Assembly (NCBI GenBank): GCA_009741485.1
Contig: VKON01002586.1
Location: 29,211 to 93,210 of the forward strand
DNA from: Malurus cyaneus samueli
Lineage: Eukaryota; Chordata; Aves; Passeriformes; Maluridae
Direction of reading: 5' to 3'
DNA length: 64,000 nt
This document shows positions 1-10,863 of this stretch, in pieces (the stretch's first letter is position 1; each line of letters opens with the position of its first letter). The notes under the pieces are model-generated. The model was given only the letters and a program-made list of their open reading frames with translations, made no database searches and was not told the origin of the DNA. The position numbers and the translations under genes are program-made.

Positions 1-1230
1 CAGATACACCTGGGCTTTGTCCCCAGAGATCCCTGGGCTGCTGTCCCCAGACCCTGGCCTTGTGTCCCCATCGGGACTGTCCCAGATCCCTGATCATGTC
101 CCCAGATCTCCCGGGCTGTGTCCCAGATCCCTGGTCATGTCCCCAGATCCTCCCCATGGGCTGTGTCCCCAGATCCTGGGCATTGTCCCCAGATCCCTGC
201 TTCCCCACTGGGCTGTGTGTCCCGATCCCCGGGCTGTGTCCCCAGATCCTGCCAGATCCGGATTCCCCAGATCCCGTCTGCCGATCGCTGTGTCCCCGGA
301 TCCGGCTGTGTCCCCAGATCCCTGATCCTGTACCCCAGATCCCTGGGCTGTGTCCCGATCCTGTCCTCCCCAGATCCCTGGCTGTGTCCCCAATCCTGGG
401 CTGTGTCCCCAGATCCCTGATCCATGTCCCCAGATCCTGAAGCTGGTCCATCTGGCGTGCCCCAGACCTGACATGTCCCCGTGATCCCTGGGCTGTGTCC
501 CCATATCCCTGGGCTGTGTCCCCAATCCCTGGGCTGTGTCCCCAGTATCCCTGGGCTGTGTCCCCAGATCCCTGGGCTGTGTCCCCAGATCCCCTGGGTG
601 TGTCCCCAGATCCCGGGCTGTGTCCCCAGATCCCTGGGCTGTGTCCCCAGATCCCTGGGCTGTGTCCCCATATCCCTGGGCTGTGTCCCCAGATCCCTGG
701 CCTGTGTCCCCAGATCCCTGGGCCGTGTCCCCAATCCCTGGCTGTGTCCCCATATCCCTGGGCTGTGTCCAATCCCTGGCTGTGTCCCCAGATCCCTGGG
801 CTGTGTCCCCAGATCCCTGAGCTGTGTCCCAGATCCCTGACCTGTCCCCAGATCCCTGAGCTGTGTCCCCAGATCCCTGGGCTGTGTCCCCAATCCTGGG
901 CTGTGTCCCCAATCCTGGGCTGTGTCCCCATATCCCTGAGCTGTGTCCCCAGATCCCTGGGCTGTCCCCAGATCCCTGGGCTGTGTCCCCAGATCCCTGG
1001 GCTGTGTCCCCAGATCCCTGAGCCGTGTCCCCAGATCCCTGGCTGTGTCCCCAGATCCCTGGGCTGTCCCCAGATCCCTGGGCTGTGTCCCCAGATCCCT
1101 GGCGTGTGTCCCCGTGTCCCTGGCTGTGTCCCCATTCCTGGGCCGTGTCCCCAATCCCTGGCGTGTCCCCAATCCCTGGCCGTGTCCCCAGATCCCTGGG
1201 CGTGTCCCCGATCCCTGGGCCGTGTCCCCA
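1..1230. repeat. 21-bp C-rich minisatellite (A1 copy)
   Basis: About 58 units of a 21-bp repeat, CCCTGGGCTGTG followed by TCCCCAGAT, run to position 1230 and probably begin outside the window. Units at 560-720 and 940-1090 are nearly uniform. Units in 1-480 carry many single-base changes and losses. The complementary strand has GGGGACA and CCCAGGG blocks. The array is open in several frames, which explains the long spurious reading frames here. The same family at 14873-15390 is less than half as long. Confidence 0.95.
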
Positions 1231-2690
1231 AGTGCACTGGGAGGTTGTACCCAGAAAAGCTGGGCGAGGAAGTGCCTCCAAATCCCAAGCGCGTTGCGAC
1301 CACCAGTTTAGCTGCGGGTGATTTTTGTGGTTTTTCTCCCGGAGTGCCTGGCTGTGGACAGGAGGATCTGCAGCAGGAAAATCAATGTGATTTCCATGGC
1401 CTCGGTGCAGCCCCTCCGAGGGGCCGAGCCGCGTCCTCACAGCGAGTGCTGCATTGCAGGAGGAGGGGGATGTCCTGCTGGGGGAAATCCTGCACTGGAG
1501 ACAAGAGGGCTAATAAAAAAAATAATAAATAAACAGCCCAGACCATCGTGAAAGCGATTTCCAAAGGCTTGAGTGGCTGACCACTCTGCAGTTTGAGGGA
1601 GGGCGAAGGTTGAAGATCAGTGGTGGCAATGAGGTCCCTCTGTCCAAGCAGCCCCCGGCCCTGTGCTCCTGTGGGCTGTGGACAGGGGAGCAGATTGTCC
1701 TTGGATGGTGACATCCCCTCCTGTCCCCTCTGAGCCTGGGTGAGGTTATCAGTGCACTCAAACCCGGGCTGGCTCAGGGATGGGATACCCAGGGATTGGG
1801 GGCTCTGCCTGGGCTGCCAGCACAGGGAGAGGAGAGGAGAGGAGAGGGTGGGGAGTTTGGGCTCCAGATCAGTACTGTTGAGCTACCAAGGGAACATGGA
1901 ATATCTCCTCTGTCTGGTCCTTTTCTCCAGGTGTGACACTCCTCAGGCTCCAGGGACGATTGTCCTCTCACAGAGTGCACTGCACAGAGCAGCAGAGGGG
2001 CTTTGGGGTCATTTCCCAGCTGTGCTCCCATTCCTCTGCACCTCTTCCCTTTCCCCGCTGCTCTCGGTTGCTCTGCAGCTCCAGGTTGTGTCTGGAATAC
2101 AGAGCAGAGCCTTTCCAGCAGTCCAGATGTGATTTCTTTGTGCTCTTTGTTACCCTGAGCTGGCAGGGAGTGGGAGCCCCTGTCCCTGCAGTGATGGACA
2201 CCACAGGCACTGACTCTGCTCATTTGGTGAGGGGAGCAGAGCCCTCCAAACCCCATTCCTGGAGCACGGGTGATGTTCTGAGTCTTTATTCTGAGTGTGA
2301 TTATCAAAGAGAAGAATCCATGGCAGGCCTGGGTTGCTCTGTGCTCTGTGCACACCACAGACCCTTCAGGGATGTGAGATCCCTCCTCTCTGAGCCCCTC
2401 TGCATGGCTAGGGCTGAATATTTTTAAAATATATTTACATATGTTAAAATACAAATACATTCACCCATTAAATTAAAGTGGCCAGTAAAGATCCTGATGG
2501 ATTTGGGCACATTCTGTCCAGATTTCCAACACTTCTTGCTGTACCAAAGTCCACTCTGCTCCAACCCAAAGGCTTGCAATGCCTTTGCCACCCAAGGAAT
2601 TTTCAGCCCTTTAGAAGAAAGGAAAATACAGGAAAATCCCTTCATGGAGTAGAGGATGGGAATTGCAGCAATCACACTTGCCAAAATACG
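1231..2690. other. Non-repetitive non-coding flank, shared with A2
   Basis: This is unique sequence between arrays, almost identical to 15391-17985 except for the GA array. It has short A-rich runs (1507-1531) and a 23-bp purine tract at 1825-1847, the place where the other copy carries 1.15 kb of GA repeat. Neither strand has a frame with coding character or a consistent exon-intron pattern. Confidence 0.7.
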
Positions 2691-5600
2691 TGCACCCCAG
2701 GATGAATGACATCCCGGGTGACAGTGTACACTCCCAGGGTGACGCCCACTCCGCGGTAGGCGTACTCCGTGGAGCGCCAGTGTCCGTACACTCTCTCCAC
2801 TTCACGTCTCTGCCTCGCACAGCTGACTCCACTGCGCACTGGTGCTCTCTCATTGTCCACACAGCAGTATAGGTGCGTTTCTCTCGTGGGCTCGTCACCA
2901 TACACATCCCACCGTTGCACGTGTCATGACAGAAAGCATTGCCCCTGTGGCGCACATGCCCTGCTGCGCTCTTTGCCCCTTCTTTTTACCCTCTCTTGGT
3001 GCCGCCCTCTCATATTGCCCCATGCTTTGTACTCCTACTCTAATCCTGTGCGCCCTCGTGTCTTCCCCTCCGCGCCGTACCTGTTTACCCTCGCTTTGTC
3101 TCGCCCGCATTTCCAATCTTGTGTCGTCCTCTGGGCCTCTCTTCTGCCCGCTCACAGGTGACTCTATTGCCTCCTTTCCATTGCCTCGTTCTGCCACTTT
3201 ATTGTCCCTTCTCCTTTCTCTCGCTGCCTACTTGCCCCTCTTTGTCCGCTCATTTGACTCTCCATCTTATCCTCTTTTTGCCCCTTTCCCTTTGACTACT
3301 CCCCTGTTACTTCGAAGTATTGCCCTGTCGTTGCCACCTCTCATGCTCGCCTCAATTTTTTCCCGCTCGTATTGCTTCGTGGTGGTTCCTCTACTGCTGC
3401 CCTTCGGTGTTTAGGTGTCTCCTCTTCTTCCCGGTGTTTGTTCGCAGGGGTTTATCTTGGGCTCTCTTCTGCTCTGGCTGCTCTAGCTGGGTCGGGCCTG
3501 TCTTTCTTCTTGTCCACCGATCTCATGAATAGTGTGTCTCCTCCTAGCCTATGCCACTCTCGGAGCCGTCTGTCCACACTAAAGGATCTAGTCTCTAGTC
3601 CAGCATGTGTTGTTGGAGAGGGCCATTACCTAACGTGTCCCGGGGAGGTCAGATTAGATGCGTCCTATGACCTAGCATATGGTTATATAGTTATATCTCG
3701 CAATGGCGTTTGATCTATATATTTTGTCACCTGTCTCGGCTAAGCGGTGTGGGACAGTAGCTGCCTCGCTTGTGCTCGTTGTAAGTTCGCAATCGTCTCT
3801 TCTTTGTGTAAGAGTACTCTTGGTCTGCTCCAGATTATATCTCTCGTAGCAGACTTTATCTCTAATGACCCCCAGTTGCCCTTACACTGGCTGTTAATGA
3901 GCTTGGATCTTTGCAAATACAACCGTAAACTCCAAATCTATTTGCCTAACGATCCTTTTTTAGAGTACAAGGTCTCACTGTGTCTGTGCTTGTCACTGCT
4001 CTATCTCACAATTTAGGCAATTCATTATCTCCACTTTACAAATTCAGGGGCCCGGGGTCTTTCGTGGATCTGAAGACCTAATGTGGTGAAAGGTTGCCGT
4101 CACATGGGGGTTTGCAGATGCGGTTTTCGGCACGTTGCAGTGTGCGGCCATCTTGCTCCAATTCACACGCTGAACGGTCTGCAGTCTGTTGGGAATTCCC
4201 CTTGACTGGCTTCATAGCTGAATTTCATGCTCTAGGTGGGGGACTCAGTTTGTTAAATTATGCTCGGACGAATTACTTTTCGTACTTTTTTGAGTATGAT
4301 CCTTGTTGCTCCGACCATTCTCTTCTCAGCCAGCCCGGACTCGAGTGGTTTATCAAAAGTCGGGTTTTGAGAATTAGACACGTATCTATTCGTATGAATG
4401 TGATCACTCGAGCTGGTACTTGATGTGTAGAGATGGGGCAATTAATACAGCAACATGTCACAATCTCGCCAACCTGTGCATGGTTCAAGTGGTGGCCAAT
4501 TCCATGAGTATTATGTTAGCATTGCCGGGCCACTCCGCATCTCAGTATCCCAACATAGCATTGGGTGCCATACTACATTCCAAGGTGTGACATATACAAT
4601 TGGGAAATAGCTATCTGAGAAATATCACTGTATAATGAGGATGAAAACCTAAGCACATTCATCATAGTTCATAATTTATCCGCGCCGAATAAGCATGGAG
4701 TACTATGCCCGAATCGGAATTATGGTAGCAGGCAGGTCTGGTTTGCTATCTTCGGGCTAACTAGTCTCCTTTCGAGTCATGAAGGATAGGCCACTATGTT
4801 CATGTAAATTGGAATACATTTTAGTATCACATTAATATGTGTTAATGTGCCACAGTTCATGAAATGGTGATATAACCATTCATTTGTAATTGGAATATGT
4901 GGGGAGATAGACAGTACACAAATGGGATAGCAGCCGGTAGTTCTTTGGAATTGGCGTGGAGATCACTAGCAGTGCGATTGTTAATAAGGCATAGAGCACA
5001 CGGTACACAAGATATGGGAATTCGGTCAGGCAGGTTTTGTAGAGATATATGTGGCGGTGAAGCTGCCAGTTGAGTGAAGAATATGGATTGTGTTCAGTCC
5101 ATGGCTGGTATCAACAAAGATAATGCTGTGAAATCCGTACCTAGTCCATGATCGAATGGATAGCGCCATCCACCAGAGGAGTCTTTCTCTCTCCGCCCGG
5201 GTTTGTTTGGATAGTGTGGTCAGTGCGTGCATAGCCCTCAGTCGGCAGCCTTTTAAGCTCGAAATTGTTCTCCGTGTTTAAGCATCAGTGCGTTGCTGAA
5301 CATGGAACAGGACTCCGCCAGATTCTGCCTTCGGATCGACATATATCCCTACGTGTATTCCTATTTTGAAGAGCCTGTGAGCACCATCAAATTCATACGC
5401 ATTTCCAGCAAGCGTGTATCTGAGAGGTCCCATTCGGCCTATTCAGCCCCTCTTTGTTCGCTTCACCGTTGTGCCTCGCGCCGATGGATTCCGAGGCCCT
5501 TAACACCGTCGTTAGCTGGAAGGTGGGACGTCTACCTCCCTGCGCTGGCATCGGTTGTGATAGCTCCAGGGCGGAACCACGCCTGTGGCGGCGCCTCGGC

Positions 5601-7655
5601 TTCCCCGCAGAGACGTAGTGTTCGTCAGATACTTCAGATCCAAAACCCGACTCCTAGGTCTCGTATATTGCATAGCTCTAAGGGGTGAACAGTCTTTAAA
5701 TAGAAGAATTTTAGTGCGTGAAATAGCGAGACAGGCGTGCAGAAGTGAAATCCTCTATTCGTTCAGTATCTTTATTTTTCGTCCATGGTTAGTAGGTTGT
5801 GTCTTGCCTTCGCGGATTTGTGTTAACTTTACGTGGCTGTTCTCATGAGTGAGACAGACCTCGCTGTGGGTTCATGGAGCTTTACGGTATTTTTCACCAG
5901 ACCCTGTCCTTGAGACCTTGGCGGAACAATACATACACTTCTTGTCCTGTCATGTGAAAGACTCGAATGTAATGGTGCTTTACTTTTCTTCGTACTTCTG
6001 TAGTGTTATCGCTTTGGACAATGTCCCCTCCTCGCCCCGCGCGCCCGCGCACGGGTGGAGGGTTTGACTCCGGAAGAGATGCCTCCCTAGGATCCTCCCA
6101 GGCTGATGGTGCAGTGCCTCACCTCCCGCCCTAGAGGTCACGTAGTTATGACTGCCTAGCTCTGAGAATGTGAGTTTTGATGACAGACTGAACCATTTTT
6201 TTCCCGTTGATGTGTGTAGTGACCCTCTATCTCATCTCATCTTGCAGCCTGTCCTGTGTGGCCATCGGCTAGGTGTATTACGAATGGAATATAAGTAACC
6301 CGTGTGAAGAGAGACCTTCTTGATACAATTCTGCATATTTATCTGAAAACCCCTGTGAGGGTTTATGTATATATACACATCTTATATATATTTCAAGATC
6401 TCTGGATCTGTATATTTTCTTCTTCTTTATACACATAAGAACTGAAAAATTTGCAATTAACCCTTCCGATTGAGGACCTGTGTTCTTGTCTATAAATTAG
6501 CTAGCCAGAATTTATGGTCCATCGGAAGGTGTATGCCTTGTCGTACCCGCATAACTGCAGCTCAACGATTGTGGTCGTGTGAGTAATTTTCTCCCTTGAT
6601 CGTCTACCTGTGACTGAGCACGGAATGCGTCACGTCATGTGAGTTAGTGGAGTAGATCCTTCTCCCTCTTTTCCAGCTTGTCTTTACTGAGGTAGCATCT
6701 GACCCATATTGTGGAGAGAAACGAGAGCTGCCGTGGGATGGCAACGGGTGTTAGTCACATTCGTCCGGTGCCGCCAGCTTGACAGGTGTTTCACCGCCCT
6801 CGATGACGTGTTTGGGTTGACGGTGCCACGGAGTCTCTTTGAATGGAGCGCAGTCGCATGGTGATCGCTTTTGTGTGGTCTCATACTTGGCCTTATCATT
6901 GCTCGAAATTTCATAAGATATTCTTGTTGAGTTGTGTCGTTATTCTCTCTGCTTTTCGCCTTTGGTTTCCCCAGAGTTTGCAGCCAAGACAGGGTTGTAA
7001 ATGACCAGAAAGGTGAAAGCTTTTGCTGTCAAATCTGTGGCACTATGCAAGAGGCGAAATGTGAGGGGTTCTTTAAAATATTGGATTAATCTACACTTAA
7101 GCCTCAGGTGCTCCCACACCGGCTGCACGGACTCTTGTTGCCTCCATTCACGTGCATATGGCAGTATGTTCAGGGAAGAGAGTGCCTTGAGAGCCCCTAG
7201 TCAGCCCATTTGGGTGTGCCTCACTGCCCAGGTGGAAATTCTCATTGATTGTATATGTTGTCGAGCCAAGGATGACAGAAGCCAGCGTTGTTGTTGGTAA
7301 TGCCAAGTCCCTTTTCACTTCCTTTGAAAATTGGCTGGCCCCGCCCCTGGCATTGAGGTTTGCGCTTGGTGCACGGGGATTTTTGAAAACATACAGCGAG
7401 CGCCCTCTAGGAAGCCAGAAGCCAAAGACAATAAGGCAAGTAGAGGAGAAGTTGATGTAGGTCGGCATTTGCCCAACGCCGTTTTTGTCCCAGTCAATTA
7501 TCTATTGTTTTAGTCTGTTTTCTTTTTGTTTGTAGCGATCGTTCAGTGGTGCAGCAGCCAAGGTGGACGGAATTTTTATTGTTCCTTTATTTTGTTTTAA
7601 ACTATATGTTTTGAATTTTAGCTAAAATTAGAATCGAGTTTCCCAACAAAACCAA

Positions 7656-7700
<45 letters not shown>

Positions 7701-8560
7701 TCTTTTTTTTTTTTTTCAGACCATAGTGCACTTCTTTACGATCCCTGAAAAGTTTGGCCTGGGAAGATATAAAGGAGTCTTTTAATTGCTATGAGCACCT
7801 AGCGTATTCTCTGGTGTTTGTGGTGTCAAATTTACTCTCTTCCTTTGTTCCTCGTGATATGAGTGTCAAAGATATTAAGCACTACTGTTTACTAATCATT
7901 TTATCACTATAGAGTTCTGATTGTTGTGAACTTTCAGTGATATCTTAGCATAAGATTAAAGAATGCTTGGGATGTAGGACGATCTTGTCGGTTTGTTCAA
8001 GGAATTTCTTCCACTGTAGTGGGTATGTTTGTGCTCTCACATGCCCAGTTCATAGTGTTGTATGCAGTCAGGAACTCGCTTTGTGCTCCCCAGAATGCAG
8101 TTTACCATGTAGGATTGTCTCTGAGTTTTGAAATCCTTAATTGGATAGTTATCTAATCGCTCGAACTGACTAACGTTTTACTGACGTTATAAGTGTGGAT
8201 GAGCTGGAATCGTATACACAATTTTGGAATGGTAGCTGTGGTGGCTGAACATTTGGTATTACTCGTTTCAGATTGCTGCCGAAGGTAATTTCGGGGTTCA
8301 TAGGGCAACTGGTGCCCGCCTGCTTCCCTGGTTGCCGCCTGTGCACTCCCGTGGGGCAAGGGTGTCGCAGGTTGTATTTGCATGACACCCGCTTAACATG
8401 CTCCCTCCTGTGGCTCCCAAAAGGTGCGCTTATGGTGGGAGTGTCCTACGTCGGTCACCTTGTTATTAGTTTGAAGAACAGTGGGTTCCCTTGGAGTGAT
8501 TGGTGATTCCAGATGTGGGGCTCCTCCCATGTCTGACGCGGTGCTGCGAACTGTGGTTAC
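2690..8560. other. Degraded block within A1 (noisy equivalent of 17985-22930)
   Basis: Short stretches match A2 in the same order, but between them the sequence is full of inserted and substituted bases. For example, 2990-3340 is a scrambled C/T-rich version of the 10-bp array at 18320-18990, and 4840-5030 is a scrambled version of the 23-bp array at 19545-20590. The dinucleotide make-up is nearly random, with many CpGs, unlike the flanks. I see no gene. Uncorrected long-read consensus is the simplest explanation, and base-level content here should not be trusted. Confidence 0.75.
7657..7716. repeat. 42-A homopolymer followed by 14 T
   Basis: An uninterrupted run of 42 A (7657-7698) is followed by GGTC and 14 T (7703-7716). 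In A2 the matching place (22377-22422) has only short A and T runs separated by ordinary sequence that includes GATATGTGAC. The run therefore replaces unique sequence. It is not a retrotransposon tail, because no element ends here. Confidence 0.85.
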
Positions 8561-8579
8561 TGGTGAGTGTATTCTGTGA

Positions 8580-8815
8580 TTATGGGATTGGGGCTGGGAG
8601 GGTTTAGGAGGGGCTGTTGGATGGAATTCCATCCCTGGATCCTCTTGAGTGCCCAAGGCCAGGCTGGACATTGGGGCTGGAGCAGCCTGGTGACACGTGG
8701 GAGGGGTCCCTGCCATGGATGGTGGGATGGGATGTGTGATTTTTGGGGTCTCCTTTAACTTCCAAACCAGTCAGGGGCGTCCATCTCAGTGTGGATTTCT
8801 GAAGATTTCTAGGAT
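8580..8815 (+). mobile_element. CR1: CR1 LINE 3'-end fragment (A1 copy)
   Basis: The block contains CCAAGGCCAGGCTGGACATT, then GGAGCAGCCTGG, then GGAGGGGTCCCTGCCATGG, the order seen near the 3' end of avian CR1 elements. It is a short non-coding fragment with no reverse transcriptase or endonuclease region. Its partner is 22930-23200. The 40-bp minisatellite starts just beyond its 3' side. Confidence 0.75.
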
Positions 8816-8872
8816 GAATCAGAGCGGGACTGTCCTGGGATCTTTCTCAGGCAGTGACATTCGCACTGCCTC

Positions 8873-9325
8873 TTGGATCCTCTACATCTGGGATTCTTGA
8901 ACTGCACTGCTCTGGAGTCCTCCACATCTGGGATTCTTGCACTGCACTGTTCTGGAATCCTCAACATCTGGGATTCTTGCACTGCACTGTTCTGGAATCC
9001 TCAACATCTGGGATTCTTGCACTGCACTGTTCTGGAATCCTCAACATCTGGGATTCTTGCACTGCACTGTTCTGGAATCCTCAACATCTGGGATTCTTGC
9101 ACTGCACTGTTCTGGAATCCTCAACATCTGGGATTCTTGCACTGCTCTGGAATCCTGAACATCTGGGATCCTTGCACTGCTCTGCTCTGCAATCCTGAAC
9201 ATCTGGGATTCTTGCACTGCTCTGTTCTGGAATCCTGAACATCTGGGATTCTTGCACTGCACTGTTCTGCAATCCTGAACATCTGGGATCCTTGCACTGC
9301 TCTGTTCTGGAATCCTGAACATCTG
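8873..9325. repeat. 40-bp minisatellite (A1 copy)
   Basis: About eleven units of 40 bp, TCTGGAATCCTCAACATCTG followed by GGATTCTTGCACTGCACTGT. Units at 8930-9140 are practically identical. From 9141 units change to CCTGAACATC with CTGCTCTG, and two units are shortened. The partner array at 23265-23645 has the same variants but many indels, so here the A1 copy is the cleaner one. Confidence 0.95.
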
Positions 9326-10838
9326 TGCAGAGCTGGGACTTTGCCTCCATGGAAATGTGGAACAATTTCAGAGCTGCATTCAGGATGAGGGGGAGGAGGT
9401 GGCTGCATTCAGACCTGGCTGTAACCAGCAGTGATAGCAGCTCCAATAGATGCTGTGTGCATTTTCATTATATCGTTTTCTCAAGTACCACTATTAAAAA
9501 TGTCATCCATTGTACATTCCAGCAGATGTGTGTGCTATTGATTCCTTCGTGCTTACCTTAGAACTGTTTATTCTGTGTAATCTTTTCATTGAAAATGAAG
9601 ACACAGAGAATCCAATGTGATTCTTTACTGCAGTGAAAAATACCCCTCATCCTTTGAACCATCACAGACTGACATCCCACATCCCAGCGTTCTTATCTTG
9701 CATTCTAGTCTGAACTGTATTAGTGTACGTTATTTCTTATTCTTTTTATGTTCGATAATATGCTTTTTTTTTCCACAGGATTACAAATAAAATGAAATGC
9801 AATAAGCTTTTTCTCTGGACATTTCTTCATTACTCACATCTTACTGCTAAATATTACAGAGCTTGGGGTGAAAATGTTCGTTACGACGAGGAGCAAAAAG
9901 AACACAAGATGCTTAATAACCAAATAATTTAATGTTTCTGTTGCTGCTTTCCCCCTCAGAGGTTCAATTTGATTAGGTCCTTCTTCATAGCTTTACTTAC
10001 GAAACAATCCCTTTCTCTATTTTCTAAAAAATGAAGCAACGATGCTGCTTCTATATTCTCCATTTGTTTGAACTACTGTTTAAAAAGTGGGCATAAAACT
10101 AATAGGATTGTGTTCCAAGGGTCATTGATCTTATACGTGAGTATGGGTCTCCAAAGGGTGGCTGGTGGTGGGTTTTTTGCTTGCGTTATACTAGCATGGT
10201 CCTAGCACCATAGCTTGCTCATCGGTTGGCACAGCCTGTCGTGCCATGGGCCAACATGGTGTCTCTTTGGTCAAGCTCAGGAAGTTTTTTCAGAGATTCC
10301 GATCTTATGGAGGTTTTGCCACCTTGTGGGTTCTGCAGGCGTTGTCAACTTAGCCTTTATGGTTCTGACTCGTCTCTCTCTGCACTGGTAGGGGTTTGAA
10401 TGAAAAGATGTACGCCTCTCTCTGCCTCATCCGAGGCTAATTATTATTCATTATTAAAACCAGATCATTGAGAGGTATTTGGCAGGTTTACTAAAATAGG
10501 TTGGAACTTACATGCAGCCAGTCGCGTCCAATTCCATTAAGCCCACCCTTCTGTGGATTCTACCACACAGGTGAACTTGCGTTCGTCCTCGCCGTAAAGT
10601 TGATTGTCTCCAGGTCAATCTGGTTACACAGAGTTGGTTGACACCCGGCTCTTCCATGCCCTGGGCTTGATCGGCCCATGGGTCCTGTTGTAACACGAGC
10701 TGGCGACAATTCCAGCCGCATCCTGGAGCGTGTAGTGTTCGTCGATTGTGTGCGGGTGTTTGTAGTAGCACTTCCTTTTGCCAGAGTATACGACTGATCC
10801 TCAGAATGACAATAAATAGTCAGAGCCCTTGCAAGTTC
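9326..10838. other. Non-coding end of A1
   Basis: The part to about 9780 matches 23646-24080 closely, including the phrase TCCATGGAAATGTGG. From about 9830 to the gap the match to 24110-24714 is weak, with anchors only at 10630-10700 and 10820-10838. No gene is visible. Confidence 0.7.
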
Positions 10839-10863
10839 NNNNNNNNNNNNNNNNNNNNNNNNN
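10839..10863. other. Assembly gap of 25 N
   Basis: Exactly 25 N. The sequence before it ends at GCAAGTTC, which in A2 continues without interruption at 24714, so the gap sits at the end of the duplicate copy. The same 25-N length recurs at 26475-26499, so it is a placeholder rather than a measured length. Confidence 1.

Larger units (their letters stand above)
1..10838 (+). repeat. Direct duplication, copy A1 (degraded copy)
   Basis: This block is a same-orientation copy of 14873-24714. Matching anchors in order are 1318-2690 with 15456-17980, 5868-5930 with 21131-21180, 6362-6470 with 21428-21530, 6985-7110 with 21896-21985, 7530-7656 with 22257-22383, 8580-8800 with 22930-23180, 9326-9780 with 23646-24080, and 10630-10838 with 24598-24714. 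The ends 1318-2690 and 8560-9780 match closely. The middle is much noisier and about 0.9 kb longer than its partner. The copy starts before the window and stops at an N gap. It is either a diverged segmental duplication or, more likely, a poorly corrected second assembly of one locus. Confidence 0.9.

Noticed and set aside
94..1440. 448-codon open frame on the minus strand
   Set aside because: It is built from the 21-bp minisatellite, whose unit length is a multiple of three and stop-free. The neighbouring frames are also open, and the array changes length between copies.
7657..7698. Poly-A tail of a retrotransposed gene copy
   Set aside because: The clean copy A2 has no such run at this place, and no element or coding remnant precedes it.
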